NCBI RefSeq assembly: GCF_003573695.1
Contig: NC_039358.1
Coordinates: 158,710,920 to 158,774,919, forward strand
Origin: Papaver somniferum
Lineage: Eukaryota; Streptophyta; Magnoliopsida; Ranunculales; Papaveraceae
Length of the DNA: 64,000 nucleotides
Reading direction: 5' to 3'
The position numbers and the translations under genes are program-made. The notes below the pieces were generated by a model, which was not told the origin of the DNA, did not search any database, and was given only the letters and a program-made list of their open reading frames with translations. Shown here in pieces: positions 35,109-46,891 of this stretch (the stretch's first letter is position 1; each line of letters begins with the position of its first letter).

Positions 35109-36569
35109 GACTAAGCAATTGAACAACTCTCTAACTAGTTCATTTGAGTCATTTGAACTAGTTGTACTAAAGAAGAATATGGTTGATATGAAAGTGCTCA
35201 TATGGCTAACCATTTGGTTAACTACTATTGAACCAACTAAATGTACATGTTTGGGTACGGTTACACAAACCTAAAAACGTGCATTTCATTTGTGTGTAAC
35301 AAGCTAAGTTTCAATCTAACGGTTGAAAGATATTAGTTTGAATCTAATCAGGTTTTCACCTAACGATGAATATTGAAAGCTTTGTTACCAAGGTAACTTA
35401 GATTGCAAACCGTGATTTGAAAGACTATATAAGGGAGAACTCGTGCAACTGGGAAACCTAATCCCCACACCTCCTGTGTGATACTAGTTGTATAAGCTAG
35501 AGTTGATTCTCCTTTAACCTTAGGTTTCTACCGAGACCATGTAGGCTAACGACTTGAAGACTTCATTGAGATTGTGAAGTCAGACCGATACTACTTTCTC
35601 GTAGTTGTGTGATCTGATCTTGATGTTTCTATCGTACTAAGTAAAATCGTAATGATTGGCTTGAGATTGATTTCTCCGATAGGCAAGATATAAAAGAAAT
35701 CACAAACACTTCGTCTCATCGTTTGTGATTCCGCAATATCTTTTTTCGCTGCGTCGATTAAGATTATTGTGAGGTGATTGATAATACTAGGTTGTTCTTC
35801 GGGAATATAAGTCCGGTTTATCAATTAGTTCATATCCACCTTGATTTATCTAAAGACGGAACAAAACTCGTAGGTACATTCGTGGAAGACAGATGTATCT
35901 ATTACCGTAGACTTTTCTGTGTGATACAGATTTGTTTATTAAAGTCTTCGACTTTGGGTCATAGCAACTCTTAGTTGTGGGTGAGATCAGCTAAGGGAAT
36001 CAAGTACGTAGCATCTTGCTGGGATCAGATACGTGGGAGCATAATTGTACCTTGGATCAGTGTGAGATTGATTGGGGTTCAACTACAGTCCAGACCGAAG
36101 TTAATTTGGAGTAGGCTAGTGTCTGTAGCGGCTTAATACATTGTGTGTTCAATCTGGACTAGGTCCCGGGGTTTTCTGCATTTGCGGTTTCCTTGTTAAC
36201 AAAACTTCTGTTGTCTTTGTTATTTCTTTTCCGAATTATATTTCGTTATATAATTGAAATATCACAGGTTGTGCGTTTGAATCAATCAATTGGGAAATCC
36301 AACCTTTGGTTGTTGATTGAAATTGATTGATCCTTGAACATTGGTCGTTGGTACCGTTCTAGTGTTTTCTCTTGTATTCAATTAGACTCGCAGATTTTTA
36401 TTTGCTTGAGTAAGTATTGAATCGAGAAAGTGAGGTATAACTCCTTGATATAATTTTATTAAGATTGAGTCTGAATGTCTAGTCGATTCTCTTAAAAGTA
36501 TATTGGAGTTAGTCCATACAGATTGCTAATCGAAATATTGGGTGTGGTTGTTGTACCCCCGCTTTTTCA
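35109..36569 (+). repeat. 3' LTR of C2, right part
   Basis: Continues from 26595 within the LTR (CTAAGCAATTG onward) and ends ...CCCCCGCTTTTTCA at 36569. It shares the CTACCGAGACC subfamily segment with 21041-22897. Confidence 0.87.
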
Positions 36570-36978
36570 AGGATACTACCTCATTACATGAAGACGTACC
36601 TGGAGAATTCTCAGATATCTCTTTAGTAAAAGATGACGAATGGCTCCTCTACTTTGGCGGGTCAGCCACCCCTACCACTGGCACAAGGGGAGTTGGTATC
36701 GTTTTGGTATCCCCGATTGGGGAGATGTTTTCTCACTCATTCAGGCTTGACTTTAAATGTACCAATAACTCGGCCTAATATGAAGCGTTTCTGATAGGCT
36801 CTGGAGCTTCGCGTGTCGAAGTCAGGGGTGATTCTTAATTATTGATAAACCAAATGAATGGGTTGTACTCGTTAAAAGAGATTACGTTGGCGCCATATAG
36901 AGCTGAAGCACAAAAACTCCTATCACACTTTTCTAAAACAGTTATGATTCACGTGGAGCGGACCGGTAACATCCATGT
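36570..36978 (+). pseudogene. Ty3/Gypsy RNase H fragment (probably Tat lineage)
   Basis: The translation shows EWLLYFGGSATPTTGTRGVG, IVLVSP and SFRLDFKCTNNSA, then a TAA where the family has Glu, then YEAFLIG, and later GDS, a TAA where Gln is usual, LLINQMNG and LAPYRAEAQKLL. This is the RNase H domain that follows RT in plant Gypsy polyproteins; the first active-site Asp position is Gly here. GC content and codon use differ from the flanking LTRs. It is bounded exactly by a C LTR end on the left and a C LTR start on the right. Confidence 0.85.
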
Positions 36979-38813
36979 TGTTAGAGCATTTCTCGGTCGA
37001 ACTCGCATGCATTGCTATCTCAAGCATGTTTGTCAATGTTAGTGATCAAAACTATAAGTCTTGATTTCTAGTCTACTATAGCTAAGGTCTCGGACTAGGA
37101 TAGAAAGTGTAGTTGAGCTCAAGAACTCCATGGCAATCATCTTAAAAGACGAAGGACTACTCAAGGAACCGGTGGATCTTCATAGACTAAAAGGTATGTG
37201 GAGACTTGAACTTATCTATCACTGAAAAGTTTATTTATCTCCTATCTTGAGACAAAAGTCGTTTTGCTATATAGACTTAGATTATACACATTTGCTATTT
37301 CGAGCCGAGTTTATCTCGTCTATCTATTTCTCGAAATATGTGTTGGTAAGCTTTCGTTTTAACCAAGTTCATCTTTACCTAGTGACGAAAGTCATGACAA
37401 GTTTCAATCACTTTAAAAATTGCTTACTTCGACGAAAAATAGTTTGTGAATAACAACCATAGAATATCAACGTCCTCTAAGAATGTTTTAATGATTGAAA
37501 TGAGAGTTTAGATTATATAACCATTGGAGGATATAAGCATTGTTGTGGAAACACATATATGTATAAGTCTTTATTCCTTGAACCGAAGTTTGCGAATTTT
37601 GTTGATCAAGAGAACCGGAATGGTGGCGTGAGACAAGTACGCGAACTCAGTCCGCGAACTGGCGTAAGTTCTCGTCCCGAGAAATGCTGCTGGAGTTTGT
37701 GAACTCCGTCCGGGAACTTAAGTCCGCGAACTTGGGTAGGTTATATCTAAAAATGATGTTTGTGAACTTATTCTTATATAAACTAAGGAATGCAAATTGC
37801 AAACCGAGGCTATATAGTTCATGAACCGATTCGAGTGAATCAAATCGTTTTTCCTTCAATTGTGTCTTGTGTAGTTACATAAGATTTCCTTGCAATTGAA
37901 CAACTCTATAACTAGTTCATTTGAGTCACTTGAACTAGTTATGGTGAAGAAGAATATGGTTGATATGAAAGTGATCATATGCCTAACCATTTGGTTGACT
38001 ATTGTTGAACCAACAAATGTACAAGTTTGGGTACGGTTACACAAGCCTAGAAACGTGCATTTCATTTGTGTGTAACAAGCTAGTTTTCGATCTAACGTTT
38101 GAAAGATATTAGCTTGAATCTAATCAGGTTTTCATCTAACGGTGAATATTGAATGCTTTGTTACCAAGCTAACATTGATTGCAAACCCTGATTTGAAAGA
38201 CTATATAAGGGAGAACTCTAGCAACTAGGAAACTGAATCCCCACACCTTCTATGTGATACTAGTTGTGCTAAGCTAGAGTCGATTCTCCTTTAACCTTCG
38301 GTTGCTTCTTCTAAACCAGGTTAACGACTTAAAGATTTCATTGGGATTCTGAAGCCAGACCGATACTACTTTCTTGTAGTTGTGTGATCTATTCTTGTTG
38401 TTTCTATCATACGAGTAAAATTCCAATAATTGTCTTGAGATTGATATCTCCGATAGGCAAGATATAAAAGAAATTACAAACACTTCGTCTCATCGTTTGT
38501 GATTCCGCAATATCTTTTTTCGCTGCGTCGATTAAGATTATTGTGAGGTGATTGATAATACTAGGCTGTTCTTCGGGAATATAAGTCTGGTTTATCAATT
38601 GGTTCATGTTCACCTTGATTTATCAAAAGACGGAACAAAACTCGTAGGTATATTCGTGGGAGACAGATGTATCTATTACCATATACTTTTCTGTGTGATA
38701 CAAATTTGTTTATTAAAGTCTTCGACTTTGGGTCGTAACAACTCTTAGTTGTGGGTGAGATCAGCTAAGGGAATCAAGTACGTAGCATCCTGCTGGGATC
38801 AGAGACGTAAGGA
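36979..38813 (+). repeat. Family-C LTR, plus arm of an inverted pair
   Basis: Starts TGTTAGAGCATTTCTC. Colinear with C LTRs for ~1.83 kb, ending at GATCAGAGACGTAAGGA, where the sequence turns back on itself. Confidence 0.88.
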
Positions 38814-38854
38814 TATAATTCTAGGCGCTCCTTACGTCTCTGATCCCAGCAGGA
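38788..38854. repeat. Perfect 26-bp inverted repeat with 15-nt loop
   Basis: TCCTGCTGGG...GTAAGGA (38788-38813) is mirrored exactly at 38829-38854. The loop TATAATTCTAGGCGC is at 38814-38828. It is the centre of the 36979-40500 LTR palindrome. Confidence 0.93.
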
Positions 38855-40500
38855 TACTACGCACTTGATTCCCTTAGCTGACCTCACCCACAACTAAGAG
38901 TTGCTACGACCCAAAGTCGAAGACTTTAATAAACAAATATGTATCACACAGAAAAGTCTATGGTAATAGATAAATCTGTCTCCCACATAAATACCTACGA
39001 GTTTTTGTACCGTCTTTTGATAAATTAAGGTGAACATGAACCAATTGATAACCCGGATTTATATTCCCGAAGAACAGCCTAGAATTTTCAATTACCTCAC
39101 AATAATCTTAATCGACTAGGGAAAGAAGATATTGCGGAATCACAAATGATGAGACGAAGGTGTTTGTGACTTCTTTTATGTCTTGCCTATCGGAGAAATC
39201 AATCTCAATCCAATCTTACGATTGTACTCAAATACGATAGAAACAACCAGATCAGATCACACAACTACAGAGAGAATAGTTGGGTTTGGCTTCACAATCC
39301 CAATGAAGTCTTCAATTCGTTAACCTACAGGGTCTCGAGAAAAACCTAAGGTTAAAGGAGAATCGACTCTAGATAAAATAACTAGTATCACACAAGAGGT
39401 GTGGGGATTAGATTTCACAGTTGCTAGAGTTCTCCTGTATATAGACTTTCAAATCAGGGTTTGCAATCAATGTTAGCTTAGTAACAAAGCATTCAACATT
39501 CACCGTCAGAAAAAAAAACCTGATTAGATTCAAGCTAATATCTTTCAACTGTTAGATCGAACTTAGCTTGTTACACACAAATGAAATGCACGTTTATTTA
39601 GGTTTGTGTAACCGTACCCAAACATGTACACTTAGTTGGTTCAACAGTAGTTAACCAAATGGTTAGCCATATGATCACTTCCATATCAACCATTTTCTTC
39701 TTTACCACAACTAGTTCAAATGACTCAAATGAACTAGTTAGAGAGTTGTTCAATTGCTTAGATCTTATAGAAGTGTACAAGACACAACAGAAGCAAAAAC
39801 GATTTGATTCATTCGAATCAATTCATGAACTTTATAGTCACGGTTTGCAAACATGCATTTCTTAGTTTATATAATTTTAAGTTCACGAATAATCGTTTTT
39901 AGAAAATAACCAACCTAAGTACGCGGACTGGTACGCGGACTTAAGTACCCGGAATGAGTTTGTTTTCAGTTCACAAACTCCAGCAGATTTTCACGGGACA
40001 TGAACTTTCGATGATGCGCGTACTGGTACGCGGATTTTAGTTCCGGTTTTCCTGAGCAGCAAAGTACACTTACTTTGGTTCAAGGAATAAGGACTTACAC
40101 GCATATGTGTTACCACACAATGTATTCCAAGGTTATATATTCTAAACTCTCATTTCAATCATTGAAACATTCTTAGAGGACGTTGTATGATTGTTATTCA
40201 CAAACCATTTTTCGTCAAAGCCATTTTCAAGTAATTGAAACTTAATATGACTTTCATCATTAGTAAAGATAAACTTGGCCAAAGCGAAAGCTTACCAACT
40301 CATATTTCGATAAATAGATAAGCGAGATAAACTCGGCTCGAAATAGCAAATGTGTATAATCAAAGTCTATATAGCAATGCGACTTTTTTCTCAAGATAGG
40401 AGATAGAGTAGATAGACTTTTGAGTGATAGATAAGTTCAAGTTTCCACATACCTTTTAGTCGATGAAGTTCCACAAGTTCCTTGAGTAGTTCTTTGTCTT
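38829..40500 (-). repeat. Family-C LTR, minus arm of an inverted pair
   Basis: Reverse complement of the C LTR from about position 190 to 1860, of the GCGTAC subfamily (GTACGCGGACT near 39920). At 40501 it switches abruptly to a plus-strand C internal 3' region. Confidence 0.88.
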
Positions 40501-40982
40501 AGGGGTTATCTTGTATCTTTATAAACTCCTTGATGAATGCATTTAGCTTCGGCTTTATGATTGCATCTAAATAAGATGATGTAGTTCACACTACAAATGC
40601 ATATGGTTTTCGGATCATTATGTAAGGGGAGTGGTTTCCATGTGAGATAGAGTATTGACTAAGGGGGAGTGATACATATCACCATAGTATTGTTGTTGAA
40701 GTTGTGATACAATTGAACTTTGACGCTGTGTAATGATACTATGACACTGTATAACAATGATTGAGAACTATTGTTTTCTTGTTGTTATATCTACGGATTT
40801 TCAACAACGATGATGCTAAACTTACAACCTTTGGGATCATTGGAGTACTTGGAAGTGACGAAGATTTCGAGTAATGTTGAAGATTAGGCATGTGGAATAG
40901 GATCTACAAAAGTTAATTTATTTATTTTTTGTATTCCATATATATTAATAGTTTTGCCACTAAAATTGACAAAGGGGGACAT
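40501..40982 (+). other. Family-C internal 3' end with PPT
   Basis: Matches 18120-18705 of C1 from GGGGTTATCTTGTATC, with an internal deletion near 40580. AAGGGG-type tracts at ~40624 and 40661 and the PPT AAAGGGGGACAT at 40972-40982 precede the LTR. The rest of this element is missing. Confidence 0.8.
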
Positions 40983-43342
40983 TGTTAGAGCATTGCTCAG
41001 TCAAACTCGCATGCATTACTATCTCAAGCATGTTTGTCAATGTTAGTGATCAAAACTATAAGTCTTGATTTCTAGCCTATATAGTTAAAGGTCTCGGACT
41101 AGGATAGAAAGTGTAGTTGAGCTCAAGAACTCCATGGAAATCATCATACAAGACGAAGGAATACTCAAGGAACTGGTGGATCTTCATCGACTAAAAGGTA
41201 TGTGGAGACTTGAACTTATCTGTCACTCAAAAGTATATCTATTCTATCTCCTACTCTTGAGACAAAAGTCGTTTTAATATATAGACTTTCATTATAGACA
41301 TTTTCTATTTCGAGCAGAGTTTATCTCACCTATCTATTTCTCGAAATATGTGTTGGTAAGCTTTCGCTTTAGTGACGAAAGTCATGTTATGTTTCAATCA
41401 CTTGAAAATGGCTTTGGCGAAAAATGGTTTGTGAATAACAATCATATATCGTCCTCTAAGAATGTTTTAATGATTGAAATAAGAGTTTAGAATATATAAC
41501 CTTGGAAGGATATAAAAATTGTGTGGTAAAACATATGTGTGTAAGTCCTTATTCCTTGAACCAAAGTATGCGTACTTTGGTGCTCAGGAAAAGCGGAACT
41601 AAAGTCCGCGTACCACCGACGGAAGTTCACGTCCTGTGAAAATCTGCTGGAGTTTGTGAACTGAAAACAAACTCATTCCGGGTACTTAAGTCCGCGTACC
41701 AGCCCGCGTACCAGCCCGCGTACTTAGGTTGGTTATTTTCTAAAAACGATTATTTGTGAACTTAAACTTATATAAACTAAGGAATGCATGTTTGCAAACC
41801 GTGGCTATAAAGTTCATGAATTGATTCGAGTGAATCAAATCTTTTTTGCTTCGATTGTGTCTTGTATACTTCAATAAGATCTAAGCATTGAACAACTCTC
41901 TAACTAGTTCATTTGAGTCATTTGAACTAGTTGTGGTAAAGAAGAAAATGGTAGATATGGAAGTGCTCATATGGATAATCATTTGGTTAAATACTGTTGA
42001 ACTAACTAAGTGTACATGTTTGGGTACGGTTACACAAACCTAAATAAACGTGCATTTCATTTGTGTGTAACAAGCTAAGTTCTATCTAACGGTTGAAAGA
42101 TATTAGCTTGAATCTAATCAGGTTTTCATCTAACGGTGAATGTTGAATGCTTTTTTACTAAGCTAACATTGATTGCAAACCCTGATTTGAAATTTTATAT
42201 AAAGGACAACTCTAGCAACTGGGAAACCTAATACCCACACCTCCTGTGTGATACTAGTTGTATTAGCTAGAGTCGACTCTCCTTTTACCTTAGGTTTCTT
42301 CTCGAGACCCTGTATGTTAACGACTTGAAGACTTCATTGGGATTGTAAAGCCAGACCCAACTATTTTCTCTGTAGTTGGGTGATCTGATCTTGATGTTTC
42401 TAACGTATTTTAGTACAATCGTAAGATTGGATTGAGATTAATTTCGCCGATAGGAAAGATATAAAAGAAGTCACAAACAACTTCGTCTCATAGTTTGCGA
42501 TTCCTCCATATCTTCTTTCGCTAGTCGATTAAAATTATTGTGAGGTGATTGATAATTCTAGGCTGTTCATCGGGAATATAAGTCTGGTTTATCAATTGGT
42601 TCTTGTTCACCTTGATTTATCAAAAGACGGAACAAAAATCGTAGGTATTTTTGTGGGAACCAGATTTATCTATTACCGTAGACTTTTTCTGTGCGATACA
42701 GATTTGTTTATTAAAGTTTTCGACTTTGGGTCGTAGCAACTCTTAGTTGTGGGAGAGATCAGCTAATGGAATCAATTGCGTAGTATCCTGCTGGGATCAG
42801 AGACCTAAGGAGCGCAACTGTACCTTGGATCATTGTGAGATTGATTGGGGTTCAACTACAGTCCAGACCGAAGTTAGTTTGTAGTAGGCTAGTGTCTGTA
42901 GCGGCTTAATACAGTGTGTGTTCAATCTGGACTAGGTCCCGGGGTTTTTCTGCTTCTATGATTTCCTCGTTAAAAAAACTTTTGGTGTCTGTGTTATTTC
43001 TTTTCCGCATTATATTTTGTTATAAAATTGAAATATCACATGTTGTGCGTTGAATCGATCAATTGGGAAATCTAACCTTTGGTTGTTGATTGAAATTGAT
43101 TGATCCTTGAACATTGGTCTTTGGTACCGTTCAAGTGATTTCTCTTGTATTCAATTAGACTCGCAGATTTCTATTTGCTTGAGTAAGTATTGAATCGAGA
43201 AAAAGAGATTTAAATCTTTGATATACTTTTATTAAGATTGAGTCTGACTGTCTAGTTGATTCTCTTAAAAGTATATTGGAGTTTGTCCATACAGATTGCT
43301 AAGCGAAATATTGGGTATGGTTGTTAGACCCCCGATTTTTCA
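40983..43342 (+). repeat. Family-C LTR shared by two internal regions (2360 bp)
   Basis: Complete TGTTAGAG...ATTTTTCA. It is preceded by a PPT (so it is a 3' LTR) and followed by a PBS (so it is the 5' LTR of C4). The PBS carries one change, TGGTATCGGAGC, at 43345-43356. Confidence 0.9.
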
Positions 43343-43409
43343 ATTGGTATCGGAGCAGGAAAACACGTTTAAAGACCTTATAAGTCTGTGTTTGTAGCAA
43401 TCTGACTAT

Positions 43410-44022
43410 ATGGACAATAAAGTCTCTAGAAACGCTTCACCAGGATTAAAGTTCTGATAAACTGGTTATTCTCCAGAAAAAGTTGGATGAACAAATCCGG
43501 ATCAACTCTGATCTTGTTGCAGAAATTGCAATGCTTAAGGATTTGAAATCTGTTTAAATTTGTTTGATGGATTTGAATAACTCTAGTTGTTCTTCTATGA
43601 AGAACAGTCATAAGTCAGATGATAAACAATGTCCAGATGTTGTGAAACCTGATATGACTCAGAACCGCTCAGACGAGCTTAAAGATGTTGGTCCATGTTT
43701 GTTTTGTGATTCCTTCAATCACTTTCAACATACTTGTATGTCCTTCCAAAAGAGTCTAAAATTTGCAAGTAATCTTCATAAGAAAACTGAACAACTGTTT
43801 ACTTCCCTAAAAGGATATACAAAACTAACAAGAAATCATAAACAGGAGAGTAGTGTTAGCATGGGAGCTTTAGCTTTAAAATCAACATCACCCTTTCAAT
43901 GGTTTCTTGACAGCGGATGTAGCCGACATATGACTGGTCACCTCTCATGGTTTGTTATCACAAGCGATTATGAAGGAGGTCCTGTAACATTTGGAGATGG
44001 GAGTTGTTGCTTCATAAGCAAG
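43410..44022 (+). pseudogene. C4 Gag C-terminus and protease start
   Basis: ATG at 43410 is quickly closed by stops. The usable frame runs from ATG 43567 to the A3 insertion. It holds a CCHC knuckle CLFCDSFNHFQHTC and then the aspartic protease motif FLDSGCSRHMTG. The Gag N-terminal (UBN2) region is missing; a short coiled segment (LDEQIRINSDLVAEIAML) precedes. The frame continues at 51354 after A3. Confidence 0.85.
44018..44022. repeat. Left target site duplication of A3
   Basis: GCAAG, repeated at 51349-51353; 5 bp as usual for LTR elements. Confidence 0.95.
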
Positions 44023-45591
44023 TGTTATAGTATTAAGATTGCGGTAAATAAGAGTTCGTTACTCGGACTTGAAAAGATTTTTAAAACAAAAATATATACA
44101 CAATATGTCACAAGATCAAGAGGAACCAGGACTCAGGATTCCAATGTGTTTCATATTCAAGTGGCTCAGAAAATAATCCTAGGCGATTATAGCTCAAAAT
44201 AAAACAAGTATTAACTCTATCTTTGCCAAATTAGATTCCATAAAATATTACTTGTATATGATAAGCATGGCACATCAAGAATCCCTAGGACTAAGCATGT
44301 TCCATCAAACAAAATCACAAGTAATTAATTGAAATCATAAATCAATTAAAATCGGTGCAAAAAGTGAATTAAGAATTATTTAAATAACCACATGGCTGAA
44401 AAACAGCTTCCTCCATCATCCCAGTATTGGGGTTTAGCTACTCATAATAATCATGTTCTCAAAATACATACTTGATGCCCAAAATATGATTATAAGAGTG
44501 AAAAATATAATACAGTGAAACTACGACCCTCTTTAAGCGTCCAGAGAAGAACGATAAAATACCACTGATGTAAATAACGATACCTCACTGCTGCTGTTGA
44601 CGCTGTTGTTTTAAGACCCTCGGATGATAGTCGTTGTCACTGTTTATAAACGACTGTCTTTGCAGGTGTGTTCTTCGTGTTCTTCGAGCTTTGTTAATGG
44701 CAGCAGCAGCAGCAGGTACAATTCCTGCAACTCCTCCTGCGCCTCTCTGCTGGCCTCCCAATCGACCCCTAACTCTTGATAACGCCTATATGACTCGAAA
44801 CAATCTATATATACTTAAACAGGTCCACTAAATCTTCCCCAAAATTCTCGTTTTCTCTCCACAGCAAGTTACGTATATTTCCTCTCTTTCTTCTTTTTAC
44901 GCGTCTACTAAGCTATTCCCTTGCCACAAACTCTCCAATGACTTGAAGAAGACCAAGTGCAAGTATAGTTAGCGTGAAAATCTCCCAGAAATTCCTCACA
45001 AAATATTTGAACTCAATCAGCAGCGCACGTGTTCTGTTGAACTTCGATTCAATTTTTCCGGCATTCCAGCCCAATTGTTTGCGTCCAATAGATTGTACTA
45101 GGCCTGTTTAGTCCATCCAAGTCCATCCCAACTGATTTCGGCGATTGAATCTCGTTAAAACTCCATCAAAATTCGATTCTCAATCTGCCAGTGAACTTCC
45201 CGCCAATTTTCTAATTCAAAACGTGAAGAAGGTGGGTGCCCTTATCCTGTGCTGTTCTCCCTTTAGCAGCTGCCTGGAAATAGGTCACCCCTTAGTAATT
45301 AGGTTACCCCTTATCCAAAATCGAGGGTCCGTATAGTGATTTCTCTGGGACATTTTCTGCACTTTTTCGGGGTTCCTCCGGGGTATTTCTGGGGTACTTC
45401 CGGTACACTTCTGGGGCGCTTCCGGTACTCTATCAACGGAGGTCCAAACGCCGCATCTTCAGTCAATTTCGCCGCAAAACTTTATTCTTCTAAAAACACC
45501 TACAAATAAATAAAATAGCCAAATAAATACAATATCGAGCACTAACAATATATACAATAGAGATATATTAGACACATAAATGCGTCTATCA
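44023..45591 (-). repeat. 3' LTR of A3
   Basis: TGTTATAGTATT...CTATCA on the plus strand. A minus-strand TATA-like AAGTATATATAGAT lies near 44805. Confidence 0.95.
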
Positions 45592-45606
45592 AATACCCCC
45601 AAACTT
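45592..45606 (-). other. Polypurine tract of A3
   Basis: AAGTTTGGGGGTATT on the minus strand, identical to that of A1, next to the 3' LTR. Confidence 0.87.
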
Positions 45607-46278
45607 ATTATTTGCTAGTCCTCGAGCAAATCAAAACTACAAAATAAAATCCTAACTCATTGTCGCAGGCATCATCGATTGCATTTAGCGTATGCAATAA
45701 ACCTTTAAACCCCTAGGTGGCCCTAGTGTCCGAGTTATAGTCTCGGGAGGGCTTACTAGAGATATACCCACAAAACCTTTATACTCCAGACCCTATCTAT
45801 CTACAACGAACCTTGGAAGGCACTAAAGAATCTCCTTGGTTGGCATACTTATTGACTACAGGAAGAAGTACCCTGATGCGAAATTCCAATTGTTGTACAC
45901 GAGTTTGCACTCAAGCATAATAAAATTCATATAAAGTGACAGAGCTCTACTCAGATAGTTGCACTATGGACATCATATTCGGAGTCAAACTAATCACATG
46001 GAAAGATTAAGAGATGGATATAGAAAAACATAGATGGTTTTGATGTTTACTAAGTGAACGGCGTTTCCCATATCTGTCTGAAGGCCTCCGCCAAAATGAA
46101 CCTATCCTAATGGATTGAGATACTAGTCTGACTAATATCAACACACTGGCATATACAAGGGTACCAGTGGTCGATAACCTAACTCTAGGTCAACACAACT
46201 GGCATATACAAGGGTACCAGTGGTCGACTTTATTGAATTTATTCCTTTTGGTCAAATGGTCTGGTCTCAATTTCTTTC

Positions 46279-46310
<32 letters not shown>

Positions 46311-46891
46311 TGGTAACTACCATTTTTTTTTTATCTTTTTTTCTTTTTCAACTTTTTTTTTTCATGGTATCTCAATCACTCTAATTCACCCTAGCATTGG
46401 TAACAACTTGAATCGTGGGCCCCACCTATCACTTAGAGAAACATAGTTTAAAAACAAAATAAAATAAAAATAGAAGTGAAAAGGACTCAACGAGATATGG
46501 TGAAACTATCATGTTATTTCTAACACCTGAGCTCTGTGCTTTTATGAATAGACTCTTTAGATGTTTCCATCTAATCAGATTGGTTCCTCAAACTCCTACA
46601 ATCAAAATGCTTCCATCCACTTAGATTGTTAGTGCATCCTCAATAGCATAAATTTCTAGCTCTGGAGTTTATTTATTCATACTGCAACTAAAAAGTTTCT
46701 CCCATACCCCCAAACTTAAACCTAACATTGTCCTCAATGTTCTAAAGATGAAATTAAAAGCATGAACAAGGAGAAACTGTTACCATTTGAATGAAAGAGT
46801 TACGGAAGGATATTACCTGGTTGCATGAGATTGGGTTACCTCCCAAGAAGTGCTAAGTTTAAAGTCTTCAGCCAGACTAAGAAAAGATTAG
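45607..46891 (-). other. A3 3' noncoding region
   Basis: No supported ORF. It contains two copies of CTGGCATATACAAGGGTACC plus CAGTGGTCGA (46147-46175 and 46199-46227) and long T-runs at 46275-46365. The hAT empty site ACTGTTACCATTTGAA is near 46777-46792. Confidence 0.75.

Larger units (their letters stand above)
21041..36569 (+). mobile_element. Copia-family element C2, interrupted by nested C3
   Basis: The 5' LTR (21041-22897) has lost its first ~0.5 kb. The internal region is 22898-26088. The 3' LTR is split into 26089-26595 and 35109-36569 by the insertion of C3. Both LTR parts share subfamily marks: GCGTAC-type sub-repeats and a CTACCGAGACC segment absent from C3. No pol is visible. 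The internal 3' end and LTR start are lost by a deletion at ~26088. The right end abuts a Ty3/Gypsy RNase H fragment, its probable target. Confidence 0.82.

Noticed and set aside
44634..44831. 65-codon ORF with an Ala run, repeated at 50392-50589
   Set aside because: It lies inside the A3 LTRs on the strand opposite to the element and comes from a GCA microsatellite.
46270..46365. Long T-runs as a retroposon poly(A) tail on the minus strand
   Set aside because: No adjoining LINE or SINE body or target duplication; they lie within the A3 noncoding region and are better seen as slippage tracts.
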